From: CAYOXX01 sp964408025
Lineage (GTDB): Bacteria > Acidobacteriota > DATKUA01
DNA: 64,000 bases
Assembly: GCA_964408025.1 (NCBI GenBank)
Contig: CAYOXX010000002.1
Coordinates: 109,918-173,917 of the forward strand
Reading direction: 5' to 3'
Below, piece after piece: positions 16,429 to 25,385 of the stretch; the first letter of the stretch is position 1, and every line of letters begins with the position of its first letter. The notes under the pieces were generated by a model. That model had not been told where the DNA came from and searched no databases. It was given only the letters and a program-made list of their open reading frames with translations. Made by a program: the position numbers and the translations under genes.

Positions 16429-17530
16429 CTACTGCACCGTGAAGAACCTCTTGCTGTTCGCTTTGCGGCCATCGGGATTCGTGATTTCTACCCTGTACTG
16501 CCCCGAGGCGCCCACAGGGGCGTTCACTACGACCTCCAGGTATTTCTCGTTGAAGTAGAATTTCCTGATCGACACCGTGCCCGCAGTGGAGGGGGAGGTG
16601 CCGACGCTGACCAGCCGCGCTACGCAGCCGGGGAGAGCAAACCTGTGAGACACACTGACGGTGGTTTCGCCGCCGGCGCTTACTATCATTGGCATGATCT
16701 GCTTCGGCTTGGGAGTTTTCGGCCTCGCCGTTCCGAAAAGGTATAGCTTGGTGCTGATCTGATCTGCCGGAAACGGGCTGTTTCCATTGAAAATCGCTGT
16801 GAACCGCATCCTGCCGTCGCCGACAATCCCCTGCATATCAGGTTCTTCTTCACCCTCACCCTCGACGCTGAAAGCGCCCGTAGCCGGGTTGTATACTCCC
16901 GTCAGAAGGCTGGTACCTGCCTCTAAGGTTTGCGGATTAATATAAACGACGTTGACTGTGATGCGGATGCCATCGACCAGAACAGCGACAAGCAGGTTTT
17001 CGGTAACATCAGGTTAAGCCCCCCCCCTGCTCGACAGACCCGAGGTACATCCCGCTGACATAACTGCCGTCTGCGTTGCAGCGGGTCAACTTGAAAATCA
17101 TCTTGCCGGAATCCGTATTGAACGGTATTTTCAGCAGCTTTCCTCCCTTCGCAAACCGCGGAAGCCGTTTAATCGGCTCGTTCTGCTCCTCTTCGCTCTG
17201 AATGATCAGCTTGTTGCCGGCCCAGCTGCCGTCGTAGAGGGGCCAAGTCCTGAAGCCCAAGACCGACTGCGGCGGCGCAAACTGGTCCTCGACATACCCG
17301 GGCACAACCGCGCATCCGTAGACGACGCCGCCCTGCTCGACGAAATGCATATAGATCGGGAGATTGAAATCACCCTCCGGATCAGGTTCGAGCTCCACCA
17401 CATCAACGGAATAGAAGCCGAGATACTGTGTGCCATCGAGTGTAACGGCTGGTGCCTTATCTTCGTTCGCATAGGCTGAGATTGGCGAAGCGAACATCAA
17501 TAACGCTAAGCTTAACAGCAATTTACGCAT
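16429..17530 (-). pseudogene. Secreted protein gene broken by a one-base frameshift
   Basis: The upstream frame (17530 to 17009) encodes a signal peptide (MRKLLLSLALLMFASPISAYA) and about 150 residues of secreted protein, ending QGGGLT and TGA. Skipping one base at about 17011 continues in a second frame as DVTENLLVAVLVDGIRITV... and runs, open and protein-like, to 16429. The tail FNEKYLEVVVNAPVGASGQY, then RVEITNPDGR...FFTVQ, resembles an IPT/TIG-like beta-sandwich. The joined product would be about 366 residues. A run of nine G (coding strand, 17027-17019) lies just before the shift. Slippage in that tract alone would not restore the frame, because a TAA lies in the downstream frame after it. 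Sequencing error, recent mutation or programmed +1 shifting are all possible. Confidence 0.65.
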
Positions 17531-17816
17531 GATTATCCCTCGTTCGGATGCTCAGTTATTACAACCTGTTTCTTAGTTTACCCTGAGCTCGGTTAATAAT
17601 TAATTCCTTCGCAGACATTATCATGAGATGAAAAGTACAGCAAATGGTCACGTAATGCGACGCAGCTATCGCTTTGCGGTGGGGCCAGAACGGAGCGTTC
17701 TTAGTGATTAAATAGTCCTAATGCAACAAAGTTCAAGTGACACCAAGAGGTCGGCAGACTCCGCAGGTTGTTAGAATAGCGATTAATTTTCGTTGTTGCT
17801 GTGCCGGCCGACTCCG

Positions 17817-18110
17817 TTACGGCATCTTGGCAATGATTCTATACATCTCCTCTGGCGAAACGGCCTGCAGAGTTTCGGTCCTGACATTGCCCAGGGAGCC
17901 GGTGCTCAGGGCAAGGGCCGAATAGGTCTCCAGATCCGGCGCATCCCCGATGACCACCATGTCGTGGCACCCAACGGTGTAGTATAAAGCCTTGATTGTA
18001 ACTCCCATTCCCTCTGCCACCTTCTTAAAGGCTTTGGCTCGCTGGACTGTGTCCCTAATGTTCGTAATGCCTTGTGAGGTGAAATCTACCAAGCTTATGT
18101 AGGTTGGCAT
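17817..18110 (-). CDS. GYD domain protein
   Basis: A 97-residue cytoplasmic protein beginning MPTYISLVDFTSQGI, with RAKAFKKVAEGMGVTIKALYYTVG and HDMVVIGDAPD. These are the marks of the small GYD family, a ferredoxin-like alpha+beta barrel of unknown biochemical role. Length equals the usual family size. GGAGGG lies seven bases before the ATG. It is monocistronic, between decayed secreted genes and the GWxTD gene. GYD proteins are common in soil Acidobacteria and Proteobacteria, and no function can be proposed from context. Confidence 0.85.
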   Translation of the reverse strand: MPTYISLVDFTSQGITNIRDTVQRAKAFKKVAEGMGVTIKALYYTVGCHDMVVIGDAPDLETYSALALSTGSLGNVRTETLQAVSPEEMYRIIAKMP

Positions 18111-18645
18111 GACCGCCCTCCTAAGTTATAGGTTTGTGTTGCGACCATCATGAGAGATCGCATGATCTATATAGCTGTTGGGAAACTGACCAGAGGATAC
18201 CTTTTTGGATACCGTTTATCAATGGCGGCGAAATGCGGTAAAGAGAGACCGAGAGAGGTGTCGCTTTCTGGCAAGCCGTTTCTGTCCCGAGTTGAAGCAG
18301 CTCGAAGATTCCTTGTGTTCAGCATGTCGATGTGCTCGATGATCATCGGGATTTAGAGAACGATTAAGTCTTTAAATGTTTCGATTTAGGAGTGTCAACT
18401 TTCGTCTTGGCTTGTTAACTCCCTCCTTCAGCGCGGCCCTGGCCAACGGGAACACTACTCCACGCCCCAGATACAATGGAAACAAACCTCGACAAACCCG
18501 TCGCGCGACCAGTTATTGAGCGGGCAGATACAGTAACGACCTCCGGGTAGCCATTCCAAAACCAGCCCCGCGAGATGCGGTATTGTGCCAACGCGGAGTC
18601 TCGTGGATCATGCATGGAATTCGGAGTTCAATGTAATTCCTCAGT
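18111..18645. other. Gene-poor gap between GYD and GWxTD genes
   Basis: About 535 bases with no supported gene. Short open frames lack ribosome binding sites and protein-like composition. No terminator with a T-tract is visible for the GWxTD gene that ends at 18646. Confidence 0.4.
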
Positions 18646-20880
18646 CTATCGCTCGAGATTCTGTAAAGCTTCCTGGATCTCAGGTTGGTTGGGATTCAGA
18701 TCCAGCGAGCAACGCCAGGCCTCCTCGGCGCGGTCATGCTGCCCCAGGAGCCGGAAAGTCTCTCCGAGGAGGTTGAAAGCCTCGGTGCTGCCGGGCTCCT
18801 GTGTTACCAGCCTCTGGAGAAACCTGGCTGCCCTGTCGTAGCGCCCGAGGTTGAAGTAGCTGACGCCGATGGGGCGCAACAGTTCCGGGTTTAGGGGGTC
18901 GTCGGCCGCCAACGGCTCGAGCAAGCGCAGCGCCTCTTCGAACCTCTCTGCTTCCATGTACAGTCCGGCCAGCTCGAGACTGCATTCGTCGCAACTGGGA
19001 TCGACTTGGAGGGCGGATAGGCAGGCGGCCTCGGCTCGCACCTCATCGCCCTGGAGCCTCCACATGCGGCTCTGGGCCATTAGCACTTCGGCGGAGCCGC
19101 GTACGAGCCTCCGCCCGCCGTGTGGAGTCGGGGCCGGCAGTTGAGTCGCGCTCAGCTCGAACGCGGCTGTAGCGGTTAAGCTCTCGCCCTCGCCGCCGAA
19201 GTCGACGTTCAACTCCAGGGTATGGCTGCCCGGCTCGAGCTCTGCCGTCGGCAACCGCATGAAGAGGTGGAAGAGCCCGGTGTCGTTGAACCGGCTCTTG
19301 GCGATCGAGTTCTGTCCCGCAATCCTCTCCTCCCCCGAGGCGTCCACGACGCTGTGGCGGATCGATATCGCCCCCGGCGATTCCGAGCGCCTTTCCGGCG
19401 GCAGGTAGAGTTGGCAATAGAAGAGCATCGGCGCGCCGCGGGCGAATCGGCGTCTGGGGTTAGGCAACAGCTTCAAATCGGCGCACTGGAAGGGTCGGGC
19501 GGAAATTATATCGCGCTGCTCCAAGTCCTCGAATTCCCGCACCGGTATGATCTGCCCGACGCCTGCAACGTCCGGCGGAGAGGCCGGCACGACTATGTCT
19601 TCGGAAAGCAGATAAATCTCGCGCGAAACCTTGTTTTTAAGCAGGATGTTTAAACGGAAGCGCCCGGGCACACAGACCGTCTGGCCCTCGAAGAGGAGAG
19701 GCTGCAAGCGGGCCTCCTCGAGCTGCCGGGGAGTGAAGCTGAATTCGAGATCTTCGGTCACGGAGTGGACTGTGCGGCCATCAAAGTCGGCCAGCCGGAC
19801 GTCGACATCGAATGCGCCATATATAGAATCCTCGTATCGGCCCAGGACAATTTGATCCAGTCCAAATTCGATGGCGTAGCTTATGTATGTGTCGCCGCGC
19901 TCGACCAGGTGGGGAAGCACTACGTTGTACATGTTGGCCGAGCTGAAGCTGTATTCGGTGGTGACCTGTTCTTCCCCGACAAGAATGCTATCGGCGTAGC
20001 CGGCATCTATTCCCACGTTCCGTATCTGCTCTATCCTGCTCAGCAGAGTCAGCGACGCCAAGCTGGGTCTGTCGGGTCTGTAGCCTCCCCCCGAGGGCAA
20101 ATAGTTGTATGCGGCTCGAGCCAGCTCGGTATCCAAACGCCTGAGCGCCTCGTCGGTAGTCATTTGCGGATTGACCGTCACCACTAGAGCCCCTGGGCCG
20201 TCCATGACGGGGTTGTAAAGCACGAACTCGCCGGCACCGAAGCGCTGGAAGAAGATCAGATAGAAGAAGGGCGGTACGCCCAGCACAGGATCCACCTCGT
20301 AGAACCACAATTCCATCGGGTAGGTGCTTCCACCGCTGGGGTACGTGTGCCTGGCTCTGGGAGGACCCAGGGTAATGTAGATGCGTCCCCGGTCGGTCAG
20401 CGAACCGCGTCTGGTGGCGCCCCGACTAAATATCCTGTCGGCGTACTCCAAGCGGCGCTGGTGCTCCTCGCGATACTCGTTCCTCTCAGTGCCGGGGGTA
20501 GGGTCGCGCATCTCCCAGAACATTGCGGCGAAGCGCTCGCGCTGCTCCTCGGTCTCCAGTTGTATGAAGACTTCCCGCTCACGGTCGGAGATGATGTGCA
20601 CTACCTCCTGGTTGAGCCATCGTTCCCACCTCGAGGCGAGCCGTTCCCGATCCTGCACGGAGGCGGAAGCCGTGATGGCAAGCGAGCAGTATGAGGTAAC
20701 CAGCATCGCGGCAACCGACGCCCTTAGGACCAGCTTCCTCAGGATGGCCGCACGCAGCATCGAAGAACAATTGGTGCATCCGGGTAAACCCGGAGGATTC
20801 GAGATCATGTTGCGATTCATCTGCATCGGCCCTTGTCGTTCAAGACCTGGAGGCAATTGCCAGGCAACAGTGTCGCCCAT
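18646..20880 (-). CDS. GWxTD domain protein with C-terminal TPR repeats
   Basis: Up to 744 residues. A hydrophobic export signal (VLRASVAAMLVTSYCSLAITASA) lies at about residues 51-74, so Met41 (20760) could be the true start, although neither start has a strong ribosome binding site. The N-terminal region (RERLASRWERWLNQEVVHII, RFAAMFWEMRDPTPGTERNE, then GRIYITLGPPRARHTYP) is the GWxTD domain found in Acidobacteria, Bacteroidetes and related phyla. A long beta-rich middle follows. Residues about 615-744 hold TPR helices (AEACLSALQVDPSCDECSLE, YFNLGRYDRAARFLQRLV, LGQHDRAEEAWRCSLDLNPN). It is likely periplasmic, with protein-protein contacts through the TPRs. The function of GWxTD domains is not established. 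Confidence 0.85.
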   Translation of the reverse strand: MGDTVAWQLPPGLERQGPMQMNRNMISNPPGLPGCTNCSSMLRAAILRKLVLRASVAAMLVTSYCSLAITASASVQDRERLASRWERWLNQEVVHIISDREREVFIQLETEEQRERFAAMFWEMRDPTPGTERNEYREEHQRRLEYADRIFSRGATRRGSLTDRGRIYITLGPPRARHTYPSGGSTYPMELWFYEVDPVLGVPPFFYLIFFQRFGAGEFVLYNPVMDGPGALVVTVNPQMTTDEALRRLDTELARAAYNYLPSGGGYRPDRPSLASLTLLSRIEQIRNVGIDAGYADSILVGEEQVTTEYSFSSANMYNVVLPHLVERGDTYISYAIEFGLDQIVLGRYEDSIYGAFDVDVRLADFDGRTVHSVTEDLEFSFTPRQLEEARLQPLLFEGQTVCVPGRFRLNILLKNKVSREIYLLSEDIVVPASPPDVAGVGQIIPVREFEDLEQRDIISARPFQCADLKLLPNPRRRFARGAPMLFYCQLYLPPERRSESPGAISIRHSVVDASGEERIAGQNSIAKSRFNDTGLFHLFMRLPTAELEPGSHTLELNVDFGGEGESLTATAAFELSATQLPAPTPHGGRRLVRGSAEVLMAQSRMWRLQGDEVRAEAACLSALQVDPSCDECSLELAGLYMEAERFEEALRLLEPLAADDPLNPELLRPIGVSYFNLGRYDRAARFLQRLVTQEPGSTEAFNLLGETFRLLGQHDRAEEAWRCSLDLNPNQPEIQEALQNLER

Positions 20881-20914
20881 TCCCCGGAGCGTTTGCCGGG
20901 CGGTTAGTTTCGAG

Positions 20915-22108
20915 TCAAATGATAGCCCTCAGCAGGTTACCTATTATAACACCGAGATACGTGCCGATAACGTATCCCCAGATGCCTACCAGGAGCGCGG
21001 GCAGCACCAGGTCCTTCCAGCCCTTGGCGATGGCCATCGCCGCAGCGTTCATCGGGCCGCCCAAATTGGCACTGACGGATAGCGACAGGTCCTCGAGTTT
21101 CATCTTGGTAAGCTTGCCGATCGTAAAGGTTACGAAAAAGTTCACCGCCGCAATCACTACGCAGAAAAGGAAAAGAACGGGTGCGCGCTGGACGATCAGC
21201 CAAATGTCGGCTGGAATGCCTATGGTGAAGAAGAATATGTAGATCAGGTAGGTGCCCAGCTCGTCGGCGCCGCTTATCTTTGCAAGCTGCTTATGGAACA
21301 GTGTCGCGATGATGACGCAGAAGGTGGTGATCAGCAGGAATTGGTTCCCAAGGATATCCCTGACTATTCCGGGCAGCGCCGAGGCGGAGATCAGCTCCGA
21401 GAGCTTGCTGGACACAGCGGCGATGCACACCGCAATGCCGAGCGCCTTGGCGATGTCCAGCAGCGAGATCTCTTTCTTCTTCCAGAAGCTGGCGGCCTGC
21501 AGGGAACTATCACCCCCCTCGGTTTCCACCTCGAGCTGGTGCGGCATGGGGTAGTTCTTGCGAAAGAACTTGAAATTGGTCAGCGATATGAGAATCAGGA
21601 ACATCCCCGCCATGATGACGTTGTCGGCAACCAGGAGCGAATTGGTGAGCTCCTCCGGGGGCCTGAAAGTGGCCGCCAGGGAGAAGAAGTTCACGCCGCC
21701 GCCGGTGTAGCTCCCGGTCATGATCCCGGATAGCTCGGCCACGAACGGCACTATGCCGTTGAAGATGAATGCCGCCACAATCGCTCCGATCAGCGTCCCC
21801 AGGGCGCTGACGTGGAAGGCGCCGAACATCGAGCCGCTCGTGCGCACGATGTTGAAGATGTTGGCCCTGAACAGCAGGAGGGGAATGGAAACAGGAACTA
21901 TATAGCTCCAGATGAGGTCGTAGCTCGGCGACTGGATGGGGAAGATCTTCAGGTTGGACAGGGCTATGGCCGCGATCAGCACAATAACGGGGCCGGTGAT
22001 CTTCGCGGCCCAGCGGAAATGCTGCTCCAGGTAAATGCTCACCGCGACGCAGGCGAGCATAATTCCCCACAGCAACCACGCATCGTCTGGATGAATCAGG
22101 GAGTCCAT
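20915..22108 (-). CDS. DUF819 family integral membrane transporter
   Basis: A 397-residue, strongly hydrophobic protein with about eleven predicted membrane segments. Motifs GIMTGSYTGGGVNFFSLA and NLGGPMNAAAMAIAKGWKDL are typical of DUF819 (YjcL-like) proteins, which resemble anion:cation or keto-acid permeases with two inverted halves. A hydrophilic linker near the middle (LEVETEGGDSSLQAASFWKK) separates the halves. GGAGGAAACAACC before the ATG serves as ribosome binding site. It sits 34 bases upstream of the GWxTD gene, so the two may be co-transcribed. The transported substrate is unknown. Confidence 0.85.
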   Translation of the reverse strand: MDSLIHPDDAWLLWGIMLACVAVSIYLEQHFRWAAKITGPVIVLIAAIALSNLKIFPIQSPSYDLIWSYIVPVSIPLLLFRANIFNIVRTSGSMFGAFHVSALGTLIGAIVAAFIFNGIVPFVAELSGIMTGSYTGGGVNFFSLAATFRPPEELTNSLLVADNVIMAGMFLILISLTNFKFFRKNYPMPHQLEVETEGGDSSLQAASFWKKKEISLLDIAKALGIAVCIAAVSSKLSELISASALPGIVRDILGNQFLLITTFCVIIATLFHKQLAKISGADELGTYLIYIFFFTIGIPADIWLIVQRAPVLFLFCVVIAAVNFFVTFTIGKLTKMKLEDLSLSVSANLGGPMNAAAMAIAKGWKDLVLPALLVGIWGYVIGTYLGVIIGNLLRAII

Positions 22109-22357
22109 CAGGTTGTTTCCTCCTCTTTCCGTCCAATTCTGTAACGGTCCGAAGCGGACGATACCGGCAAGCCAGGTCTTTGAGGCCGTATCCAGCTCCT
22201 CGCCCGCGGCATAGTGATGAAGTTACCCACGCACGCCAACCGGCCGGTCTCTTAGAGGTTTATCGCCAGCGCGGCGAAGCTGAAGGAGTATCTAGCGGCA
22301 TAGGTTTCCGAATCGTCCACCGGCAACCGCCCTCGAGCTGCATACCTTGGCTGTCGG

Positions 22358-24067
22358 TCAATTATCAATCGGTTCGAACTCGACATAGGCCATCACTATG
22401 CTCTCGACGTTGCCCTCCTCGTCGAGGCGGAACTCGAACTGCTGGTCTTGGTACATCCCCGAAGAGGGCATGTCGAATAGCGTTTCGCTGACCGGTGTCA
22501 GCCTGTAGTCGAACTCGTTCTCCACGAAAACATAGAGATGTCCGTGCCGGATCGAGACGACTGCCGGTATGAACTCCTGTCCGTAGCTGCCGACGTACCC
22601 CTGCCAATGGCTCGGTGGCGTCGGGATCTGGTCCGGATCGACCCTCGCAAACCCCATGTCGTTGTATCGGAACTCGGTTGCTATTCCATCCTCACCGCGA
22701 ACGAACGTAACTTGAGCGCCCTCCACCAGCTTACCGCGGGCGAAGTACTCTGTCTCGCTCAGGGGAAGCAGTTCCATCGGCTGGCCGGAGAGGTTCAGTA
22801 TGAGCCTTCCATCCTCCGAATTGATCTCCGCCCAGTACATGTGCGACTCGTATTCCCCCGCGTAGTCCTCCCAGATACTGCTGTCAACCTCGACAAATTG
22901 CGGCGGCTCCGGAGGCGCCTCGCCCAGCTTTGCCTCCAGCATCAGCTCCAGGGCTCGGTTCCTGATCCTGTAGAGTGGGCCTGTGGCGATGTCCTCGTTC
23001 ACAAGTACGACAACGCCGATCTTCGCGTCCGGCAGGGCGGTGACGGCGGATGTGAATCCGAAAACCGCGCCGGTGTGGCCTACCGCCCTGTGGCCGCGGA
23101 ACTCGCCTAGGACGTAGCCGAGACCGAAGCGCCTCGGATGCTCTTCGGTCGAGAATTGTGCCTGGAACATCCGCTCCAGCGTCTCGGATTCCAGGATCTG
23201 ATTATCGCCGGCCCTGCCCTCGGCAAAAATGAACGACAGGAAGCACCCCATGTCTTCCACGGTCGAGTAAAGATTGCCCGCTGGCAGCGTACCCAGCTCG
23301 AAGAGGGGTGCCGCGATGTTTCGCCCGTCGGCGACCCACATGTAGCCCGTGGCCAGGTGCTCCCTGATCTCGGGAGTCGCCAGGAAGTCGCTGCTGGTCA
23401 AGCCCATCGGCTCCAGCAGGTGCTCTCGCTGGTACTGGACGAAAGGCTCACCGGATACCAGTTCCAGTATGTAACCGACGACGGTCACCGCGATGTTCGA
23501 GTACTTGGTTCGAGTTTCCGGAGGGTATACCAGCTCGGTGTCAAAGATGCTCTCGACCGTTTCCCGGACCGTGGGCTCGGTGTCGTCGAAGTAGCTGCCG
23601 ACCGGCGGCTCCCTGGGGAAGCCGGAAGTGTGGCTCATAAGCTGCCGCAGCGTCGTTGGCGTCTCCGTCTCGAAAGGCCTCCCGATGGAGAAGTCCGGAT
23701 AGTAAGTGGTGATGTCGGCGTCGAGATCGATACTGCCAGCCTCCACCAGCTGCATCACGCCCATGTCGGTGAACAGTTTCGATATCGAGCCGACCCTGTA
23801 GATAGTCTGCGCGTCGGCCGCGACCCAGTCTTCGCGGTCCGCCAGGCCAAACCCTTGCGCCCAGACGATTTCCTGGTCGTCCACCAGGGCGATTGACAGG
23901 CCCGGGATCAGGCCGCGCTCCAACTCCTCGTTGATAAACTGCTCGAGCTGCTCGATGGCGCTCGAATAGATCGTAGCTTCTTGGGTAGGAGGACAGCCGA
24001 CGAACGCAGCCAGACCCGCCAACGCTCCCAGAACCAGAACCAGCTTCCGAATCACTCCAGGGAACAT
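22358..24067 (-). CDS. Serine hydrolase lipoprotein, beta-lactamase class C/S12 family
   Basis: A 569-residue protein with a likely lipoprotein signal (hydrophobic run ending FVGC, Cys25). The hydrolase domain (about 35-400) shows the S12 triad: SISK (Ser94-x-x-Lys97), KYSNI (Tyr-x-Asn) and HTGAVFGF (HTG). The family includes class C beta-lactamases, D-Ala-D-Ala peptidases, esterases and D-aminopeptidases. The C-terminal 170 residues form a lipocalin-like beta domain (WEDYAGEYESH, WQGYVGSYGQEF) common in family members called DUF3471-type. It should act on a peptide or ester at the outer face of the cell. A sigma-54 promoter match (24160-24175) lies upstream, suggesting control by the activator encoded at 26783. 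Confidence 0.85.
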   Translation of the reverse strand: MFPGVIRKLVLVLGALAGLAAFVGCPPTQEATIYSSAIEQLEQFINEELERGLIPGLSIALVDDQEIVWAQGFGLADREDWVAADAQTIYRVGSISKLFTDMGVMQLVEAGSIDLDADITTYYPDFSIGRPFETETPTTLRQLMSHTSGFPREPPVGSYFDDTEPTVRETVESIFDTELVYPPETRTKYSNIAVTVVGYILELVSGEPFVQYQREHLLEPMGLTSSDFLATPEIREHLATGYMWVADGRNIAAPLFELGTLPAGNLYSTVEDMGCFLSFIFAEGRAGDNQILESETLERMFQAQFSTEEHPRRFGLGYVLGEFRGHRAVGHTGAVFGFTSAVTALPDAKIGVVVLVNEDIATGPLYRIRNRALELMLEAKLGEAPPEPPQFVEVDSSIWEDYAGEYESHMYWAEINSEDGRLILNLSGQPMELLPLSETEYFARGKLVEGAQVTFVRGEDGIATEFRYNDMGFARVDPDQIPTPPSHWQGYVGSYGQEFIPAVVSIRHGHLYVFVENEFDYRLTPVSETLFDMPSSGMYQDQQFEFRLDEEGNVESIVMAYVEFEPIDN

Positions 24068-24159
24068 GTTACCCTCCTTGCCTGTAGTGTTATCCGGTGA
24101 GGCTCCCCTTAAAGAAGCCGCTCCATCCGGTATCGGATCGGCGACCAGAAATCTAACAT

Positions 24160-24175
24160 TGCAAGTACGGTACCG
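24160..24175 (-). promoter_or_regulatory. Putative sigma-54 promoter of the serine hydrolase gene
   Basis: Minus-strand CGGTACCGTACTTGCA fits TGGCACGN4TTGCW with the invariant GG and GC at the correct 12-base offset (9 of 12 defined positions). Transcription would start near 24149, giving a leader of about 80 bases. Confidence 0.5.
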
Positions 24176-24289
24176 CGCGTCGCCCGTTTAAGTCAACCTA
24201 TCGCTCGAAGGCCGCCCGCGGCTGTACGCGTTGCGAGGCGCGACGCGCCTCGGGCCACGACCGGAAAATCGGTATCGATATTACTATAG

Positions 24290-24622
24290 AATGCATCGAG
24301 ATTATCGCGCTCGAAGCGGAATAGATGCGGGCGGAATTCAGGGCGCGGCTTCGGCTCGTCAACGGACGGCAGAATCAAGCACGACAGCATGGGCGCCGCT
24401 TGCATCTGGTCGTACACCTGGGGCGGCGAGTTCTTCGGCACCTCGTGCGCCACGCCGATGGCAGTCGGGCACATGGCCGTACTCAAGTCCAGCAATCCGA
24501 AGTTGCGTTCCTCCCGCCTTCGCAGGACTCTTGAGGCCAGCGCCGTGGACGCCGGGGAGGAGGGTAAGGACAACAGCTTCGGCTCCGGCCTGCTCCGCCT
24601 CCCGAAGCTGAAAAAGAAGTAA
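24290..24622 (+). pseudogene. C-terminal remnant of a subtilisin-like (S8) protease
   Basis: The in-frame segment from about 24290 reads RGFGSSTDGRIKHDSMGAA, then GGEFFGTSCATPMAVGHMAV, then SSRLRRTLEASAVDAG and GSGLLRLPKL. These match, in order, the 'S..G.T.DGRIKPD..A' segment, the catalytic-serine motif GTSxATP, the following helix and the 'GxGLL' segment of subtilases. The Asp and His parts of the triad are missing and there is a stop at 24287-24289, so only the last part of a protease gene remains. It precedes another peptidase-like gene on the same strand. Confidence 0.65.
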
Positions 24623-24692
24623 GGAGACGCGCCAGCGCGCTTAACAAGATACATAATTAAACTGCAATCTGATTTCCAGAGGAGCCCAGCCG

Positions 24693-25385
24693 ATGCCGGC
24701 ACCTGAAGATGACATCATGCCCATCGGAGAGCGGTTTGAACTTCCCTTTCTGGTGCCATACTACTGTCAATTCTGCAGCCCCGAATTGGTGCTCGACATC
24801 ATCAGCGGGCGCGTACGGGCGGAGGATGATCCCCGCTGGGCCGAGTTCGGTGCGCGAACGAAGCGTCAATACGCCTACTGGGCCTGGCGGGCTTGCGGCA
24901 TCGCATGCTTGAAGATGGCAATCGAGGCTCTTGGCGGGCCCATGCGCCCGATGATGTATTGGATCGAGGCCGCGCTGGCGATCGATGGTTTTATACAAGA
25001 GCGCCGGGCCCAAAAGGGTAAGCCGTCGGGGTGGATACACCGCTCTCTGGCGGAGCTCGGCAGACAGAATGGCCTGGTGGGTGAGTGCCGGGCGCCGGTG
25101 GATACCGAAGAAATAGCCCGCTGCCTGGATCGCCGGCAGGTGGTCATTGCCTCGGTCTCTCATGAATTGGGCGAGTGGGGACCGGTTACCCGCAACACCG
25201 GTCATATGGTCGTCGTGCACGGCTACTCGCGCCTCGACGGCCTACTCGAAGCGCTGTTGGTAAACAACCCGTCCGGACGCTATCCAGAGCTGCGGCAGAA
25301 CTGCTGGATTCCCGAAAAAAGGTTTTCGGCCGCATTCAGCGGCAGAATCATTCTCTTCGCTTCAAAGAAGAACCAACGCGATTAG
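24693..25385 (+). CDS. C39-like papain-fold peptidase
   Basis: About 230 residues without a signal peptide. WRACGIACLKMAIEAL carries a candidate nucleophile Cys preceding a helix. NTGHMVVVHGYSR gives the catalytic His, and LVNNPSGRYPE supplies an Asn/Asp-like third residue ('DP' loop in relatives). This order is typical of peptidase C39-like and related papain-fold enzymes. The upstream CQFCSPEL could bind metal or form a disulfide. AGGAGCCC precedes the ATG. Its role, such as processing a peptide or cleaving an amide bond in the cytoplasm, is unknown. It ends four bases inside the convergent alpha-oxoamine synthase gene. Confidence 0.65.
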   Translation: MPAPEDDIMPIGERFELPFLVPYYCQFCSPELVLDIISGRVRAEDDPRWAEFGARTKRQYAYWAWRACGIACLKMAIEALGGPMRPMMYWIEAALAIDGFIQERRAQKGKPSGWIHRSLAELGRQNGLVGECRAPVDTEEIARCLDRRQVVIASVSHELGEWGPVTRNTGHMVVVHGYSRLDGLLEALLVNNPSGRYPELRQNCWIPEKRFSAAFSGRIILFASKKNQRD

